Origin: Malania oleifera
Lineage: Eukaryota; Streptophyta; Magnoliopsida; Santalales; Ximeniaceae
Direction: 5' to 3'
DNA: 64,000 bases
Assembly (NCBI RefSeq): GCF_029873635.1
Contig: NC_080426.1
Coordinates: forward strand, 55,194,093-55,258,092
The position numbers and the translations under genes were made by a program. Under the pieces are notes generated by a model, which was not told where the DNA came from, made no database searches, and worked only from the letters and a program-made list of their open reading frames with translations. Of this stretch, positions 60,186 to 64,000 are shown one piece after another; the first letter of the stretch is position 1, and every line of letters begins with the position of its first letter.

Positions 60186-62926
60186 GTAATGCTGTCCATG
60201 TCCATGCTCTCTTATTTCTGTTCCTCAACTTGTAGCTCAATTATTTCTTGGTTATCTCTTTCCCGTTTCTTGGATTTTGGATTATTGCATTAGAAGTCCT
60301 GTGGGTTTGGGCCACACAGCAGAAAGAAATAGCTCTCTGTCAACCTACACCGCTTAATTTTCACTCTGATGTTCTTAAGATTCAACTCGAAACTTATAAC
60401 ATAAACTAGAAATACTTGTAAGACATGATTTGCAGCCCACCAAACACAAGATATTATGTTAATATTAGGTACACGTTCAATTCACATGAGGAGAATGAAA
60501 TAGAATTGGGAGGCCAGAATGTAATTAATTAAATTTTATCACTGGACTTGGTCACTCTATTCATTTAAATTTTCATTTTACTATTTTCCTGATCTCCATT
60601 AGATTTTGCAAACCAAATAATGCATTAGATTCACATGCATAATTTAACCCACTAGTATAGCAAGTATATTAAGATTAGTGGATTCTAAGAAATTATTTGA
60701 AACCTTAAAAGTATTACAAAAAAAAAGTGTTGAATTTAATGAGTGCTTATAATATATTCTGAACTAAAAAATTGATGATAGTTATAGGTGATATTTGGTT
60801 GTCTTTTAAATAAGTGGTATTTAGATATTTTTATTATACAATACTACATAATTATTTTTAAACATATTTTAAATTATAAATATTAATATTTAATTAATAA
60901 TTTCATGAATAACTATTTTAATTATTTATAATTAAAATTTAAATATTAATTAAATTTAACTTTTTAGTTTACTTAATGTTAATTTGAATTAATGAATAGT
61001 TCTTTTCAATCCGAAATTGAATTATAATAACTAAGATGTATTTTTAAATATTTTTTAGACAAAAAAATTATTTATATTTTTATAATTTAAAATTTAAATG
61101 ATAATTGTATCAATTTTCTAAACAAAATTTAAATATTTTATATTAACTAAAATAATATAATGCTATTTATTAATTAACAATAATCTTATTATTAATTTAT
61201 AGTTATAACATATGATCATCACATTAATTTATGTTAAAAATAGTATTGATAACTAAATCAAAATTTTTAGTTTATTTAATGTTAATGAAAATTTATAGGT
61301 GGTTCTTTTTATTTATTTCATAGTTTAATTATAATTTTATTAATAATTAATAGGTTATAATGTGTAAAAAAATATTTATTTAATTTTTAATTAATAATAT
61401 TGTTAATCGTTATTTTTAATTAATATTCAAATTTTTTATTGAGTAAAAATAATACAACATTATTTTTTGATTAACAATAATCTTGTTCTTAATTTATATT
61501 TATAACATATCATTTTCATATTAATTTATGTTAAGATAATATTGTTAATTAAATTAGTATTTTTAATTTTAAATATTATTCTAAATTAGTTGATGGTTTT
61601 TCTTCTTCATTTCAAAATTGAATCATGTTTCATTAATACTTAATATATTATAATAAATAGTAAAAATAATATATGATTATCTTCTAATGTATTTTTAAAA
61701 TTATAAAATAGTCACTAAATTTTTTTTATATTTATAAAATTGACCCTTCCTATGAACAGTATCATTTATAATTGGCCAAAAAATTATCTTAAATTGTTTC
61801 TCAAAATTCACGTAAATAGTTTTCAAAAAGCGATTTTGAAAAAGATACTTTTTTACGTAAGTGTTTATCGTATTATAAGTAAAAAGTGCTACATATTAGT
61901 GGCAATATGAATTTGCATCATTAATTAATTGTCTGATTTGGGGCCACATGGGGGACGCACGTGCAAGTGGGTGCCTTGAATGAGTCGCAAGAAGTATATA
62001 TAGTCAATGAACGTGCATGCATGCTGATGCTAATATATCACCCACGTACGAATTAATGAGCATGCATGAATGGTAATGTATCATCCAAGTTTGTCCAAAT
62101 TACACTCCCCTTAGGTTAGGTTTCCCCATATATATATATATATATACACACGCACGCACGCACGCGCACACACACATCCATGTTATGAATAATAAAACTA
62201 CAAATTAGGTAAATTATTTTGTGACAAAAATTTAAAATATGACAGAATATTCCTAAATGAAAATAAATTCAATTAATATTAGATAAAATTATATTTAGAA
62301 AAAAAATATTCTAGATAATTTAAACCAAATTAAAATTAAGACACTCAATCCATTTGTTTAGAAGATTAAGAGTCGAACCTAAAATAGTTAAATACTGCTT
62401 AGATTTTCTAAAGTTATAATTGTGAAGTTCCTAATATAAAACTTTTAAAATATAAATATTAGAAATTAATAATATTATAGACCTTGAGCTGCACTCCAAT
62501 AATAATTTTTAATATCTTTGAATTTTTCGAACTCATTACAATTTATGAAGACAAAAAATAAAATTATAAAGAGTTCAAGTAATAAACCACTATTTAGAAA
62601 TTGGAATAACAACTTATTATGAAAATGTTATATAAAAATGAAATAGTTTACATAATTACATTCCTATCGTACTATGTTCTATATTTTAAAGTTCGTGTAT
62701 ATGCAGTATCAAGATAATATCATTTATTTTTGTATTTTATATAATTTTGAACAAAATATAAATTTTTATATCTAACTTTGAGTGCAAACAATTTTATTGT
62801 CCTGAAGAGCCATTGTGGGGTTCTTTGATTTTCCCTTCCTATATATAATCATGCCAATACTGTGAAGATTGGAAACCTGTATAATAAGCAATATAATCTT
62901 TTTAAAAGAGACTGGGTCATTTTCAG
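60186..62926 (+). other. AT-rich 2.7-kb intron or upstream region
   Basis: There are no coding features. About 60960-61640 holds three copies of an approximately 300-bp AT-rich repeat (starting near 60960, 61267 and 61561, with TTTAGTTTATTTAATGTTAA and AACAATAATCTT blocks). A promoter-like cluster is at 61956-62068. An (AC/GC)-rich microsatellite is at about 62135-62176. Confidence 0.6.
61956..62068 (+). promoter_or_regulatory. G-box, TATA and RY motif cluster
   Basis: CACGTG (61958-61963, within CGCACGTGC), TATATATAG (61995-62003) and two CATGCATG motifs (62016-62023, 62061-62068). CACGTG with CATGCATG is the classic pairing for ABA-bZIP and B3 (ABI3/FUS3) control in seeds. About 900 bp upstream of the PLIP start codon, so it may be an intronic enhancer or an alternative promoter. 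Confidence 0.45.
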
Positions 62927-62970
62927 GTTCTGTGAAGCATTGTGAGAGATACAACATCTGATACCAAACC

Positions 62971-64000
62971 ATGACTTGCACTTCAGTCAGCATTTCAAGC
63001 TCCCAAGTAGCTGCAGCTGTAAAAGATGCATTACAAGAAGGAAAGGGAAAGGGTCTTTCCCGCTCGCACTCTGCAAAGGACCTTAGCAAACAAACTGGTC
63101 TTCGAAGGTCGTGTTCAGATCACAACCTTTCCCTGCACACCACTCGAATTCGTGCTGCATCAGCACAGCCAAAATTGAAGAGCAGCCGCTCGACTGGGAT
63201 CTTGCCATTCCACTTGTCTGGTTCAGTCCTCCCGAGCTCACTTCGATCATTTCTGTCCGATCCTGATGCAAGCAAGGAAATGGAGTTAGTGGAGAACTTG
63301 GTGAAGACTAGGAATGAACCAGCAGTGATGGAGAAGGGGAAGCAAGCAAACTGGGTTGAGAGGATTGTGGAAATTAGGAGACAATGGAGCAACAGACAGC
63401 GGGCTGAGAACATAGAGAATGAAGACGATGGTCGCGATGGAGGTTGCAAAGTGGATTATGGTTCTGAAGAAGAAGATGGTGATGGAGGAAGGGGAGGGGT
63501 GAGTTTTGACCACGAATCGTTTTCAAGATTCTTGGTTCAAGTACCTTGGACCGATACCAAGGTTTTCGCTAAACTGGCTTTCCTGTGCAACATGGCTTAT
63601 GTAATCCCGGAGATCAAGGTATGTTTTGTTTCATGCATGTGATCAATGGCCCTCAATTCCTACAATAGACCACCCACCCATTTGTAAGATGAAGAAATGA
63701 CATATTCATGTCTTCTCCCAAATATTTTCCACATTCAAATAGAACATTTAAGGATTTGCCCCTCGGAGGTTCTCATCCTGGTTTTCTGTTAATAAAAACT
63801 GAGGCATGTTAAGATTAATTTCTGCCCAAAGCCCTTCCTGGTATTTTTCACTACTGTACATTGAAAGGAAGAAAAATAATAATAAGTAAATTCATTTCCT
63901 TTCTCATGCAGGATAAGGATTTAAGAAGATACTACGGCCTGCGGTTCGTAACTTCTTCCATTGAGAAGAAAGCAGTGGCCGCTGTAAAAGCAAAACTCAA
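62971..64000 (+). CDS. PLIP-type plastid phospholipase A1 / class 3 lipase, N-terminal part (partial)
   Basis: Coding exon 1 is 62971-63618 (216 codons, phase 0), the intron 63619-63911 (GTATGT to CATGCAG, 293 bp), and exon 2 starts at 63912 and runs off the window. The protein starts MTCTSVSISSSQVAAAVKDA. Residues 28-55 hold two LSRSHSAKDL / LRRSCSDHNL motifs in a serine/arginine-rich, transit-peptide-like region. NWVERIVEIRRQW is at 127-139, an acidic linker at 147-171, ESFSRFLVQVPW at 182-193, and LAFLCNMAYVIPEIK at 202-216. Exon 2 begins DKDLRRYYGLRFVTSSIEKK. This order and these blocks match Arabidopsis PLIP1-3, plastid lipases that release acyl groups from chloroplast lipids; PLIP1 feeds seed oil. 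The GXSXG active site is beyond the window. Which paralogue it is cannot be told. The start is the first ATG after the probable acceptor. Reading frames on the other strand here are shadows. Confidence 0.93.

Noticed and set aside
63083..63513. Antisense frames opposite PLIP exon 1
   Set aside because: They are shadows of a well-supported coding exon on the plus strand.

Overview
The window is plant nuclear DNA, most likely from a eudicot with a retrotransposon-rich genome. The evidence is large Ty3/gypsy chromovirus and Ty1/copia-type LTR retrotransposons primed by initiator-methionine tRNA, plus a tRNA-derived SINE, a LINE tail and a TRIM. At the right edge is the start of one intact host gene, a PLIP-type plastid lipase. 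The species cannot be named from sequence alone.

Positions 1-42585 are transposon DNA and resolve into a stack of insertions. A Ty1/copia element (K, pol remnant plus LTR, 41574-42585) was hit by a gypsy LTR (J, ends 41573). J was hit by a coding-free, minus-strand LTR element (E, right end 40202). E's 3' LTR was hit by LTR H (24890-31021). H was hit by gypsy element A (right end 24889) and by solo LTR G (26343-30623). A was hit by gypsy elements B (563-9215, inside A's left LTR) and C (9841-18309, minus strand, inside A's gag). G was hit by solo LTR S1 (26957-29187). Solo LTR F (32760-34870) lies in the interior of E. Several boundaries are backed by 5-bp target-site duplications (TSDs).

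Positions 42586-59950 are a mosaic of non-autonomous repeats and paralogous non-coding DNA. A unit ending in a (GA)n tract is present about three times, and one copy carries a TRIM that is absent from the neighbouring copy. A complete but decayed gypsy element D (44536-55987, TSD GAGCT) sits between the copies and carries an inverted solo LTR of its own family (46840-49126, TSD GTGCC). A SINE, a 5'-truncated LINE-like insert and long microsatellites are also present.

Positions 59950-64000 hold the host gene: an (AT)n tract with a possible non-coding first exon, about 2.7 kb of AT-rich sequence that is probably a 5' intron or upstream region, coding exon 1 (62971-63618) and the start of exon 2 (63912 onward). 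Its catalytic lipase domain lies past the right edge. No retroelement reading frame is intact; gag and pol of A, B, C and D carry stops, frameshifts and lost catalytic residues. The most notable unexplained signals are four. Palindrome arrays with a GTCGAC core sit just upstream of the TATA box in unrelated LTR families. Two pairs of same-family LTRs form long inverted repeats that could yield hairpin RNA. A LINE-like 3' tail is shared by all four gypsy elements. E is a coding-free element with repeated oligopurine tracts.
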